NCBI GenBank assembly: GCA_964608095.1
Contig: CAZSMK010000099.1
Span: 1 to 5,228 of the forward strand
DNA length: 5,228 nucleotides
Reading direction: 5' to 3'
Origin: CAZSMK01 sp964608095
Lineage (GTDB): Bacteria; Sumerlaeota; Sumerlaeia; MWCT01; JAGHBZ01
The notes beneath the pieces were generated by a model that had not been told where the DNA came from, made no database searches, and saw only the letters and a program-made list of their open reading frames with translations. The position numbers were made by a program, and so were the translations under genes. Shown here one piece after another: positions 5,197 through 5,228 of the stretch (positions within the stretch are counted from its first letter, which is position 1; each line of letters opens with the position of its first letter).

Positions 5197-5228
5197 ACCC
5201 CTTTCCTAAACCTTTACTCAGTATAACG

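Larger units (their letters stand above)
4653..5228. other. Long intergenic region upstream of ruvA without a recognisable gene
   Basis: I find no convincing coding region on either strand. A 68-codon minus-strand frame (4589-4795) is rich in Phe, Leu and Val because the DNA is AT-rich; it resembles nothing known and has no good ribosome binding site. The region holds a C7 run (about 4731-4737), an 8-pair hairpin GATAAGCG-TCCT-CGCTTGTC (4823-4842, one U-G pair), the GCAGA/TCTGC-rich patch (4914-5018), two near-identical 10-bp units ATCTCCACTC/ATCTCCACTT (5055-5074), and a cluster of hairpins near the right end. No tRNA or rRNA is visible. Confidence 0.55.

Overview
This 5.2 kb window comes from a bacterial chromosome. 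It carries two confidently recognisable genes, both on the minus strand: a large exported right-handed beta-helix protein (312-3563) and ruvA, the Holliday junction recognition subunit (3885-4496). Transcription therefore runs from right to left. The rest is intergenic DNA, unusually generous for a bacterium: about 320 bp between the genes, more than 700 bp upstream of ruvA and about 310 bp at the left edge.

The lineage cannot be fixed from the sequence. Long intergenic spacers, a giant secreted beta-helix protein with 'SPCIDAG...DIGxDEY' modules, calcium-type DSDGDG repeats and a Pro-Thr linker before a C-terminal beta-rich domain all fit environmental Gram-negative bacteria. Deltaproteobacteria-like, Planctomycetes/Lentisphaerae-like or Sumerlaeota/Hydrogenedentes-like candidate phyla are examples. 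This is inference from protein style, not a phylogenetic call.

Layout, right to left in the direction of transcription. Positions 4653-5228 are non-coding and hold several hairpins, including a 17-pair one at 5158-5196, a GCAGA/TCTGC-rich repeat patch (4914-5018), a short 10-bp tandem repeat and an AT-rich stretch with a possible sigma70-type promoter (4664-4692). The ruvA leader (4497-4652) contains an 11-pair hairpin, a small hairpin touching the Shine-Dalgarno sequence, and a 47-codon open frame. ruvA follows and looks intact. The spacer 3564-3884 contains a weak terminator-like element, then a close match to a sigma54 (-24/-12) promoter at 3675-3690, then a strong Shine-Dalgarno sequence for the beta-helix gene. 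That gene encodes a signal peptide, beta-helix module A, a calcium-binding-type hinge, beta-helix module B, a PTPTP linker and a C-terminal beta-rich domain. Nothing recognisable follows it at 1-311.

The two genes do not look functionally linked. ruvA is housekeeping recombination and is separated here from ruvB and ruvC. The beta-helix gene has its own putative promoter, so it is probably a separate transcription unit for a secreted or surface protein. No novel multi-gene system is apparent. The most interesting points are the duplicated beta-helix architecture with its cysteine ladder, the sigma54-like promoter and the structured non-coding DNA around ruvA.
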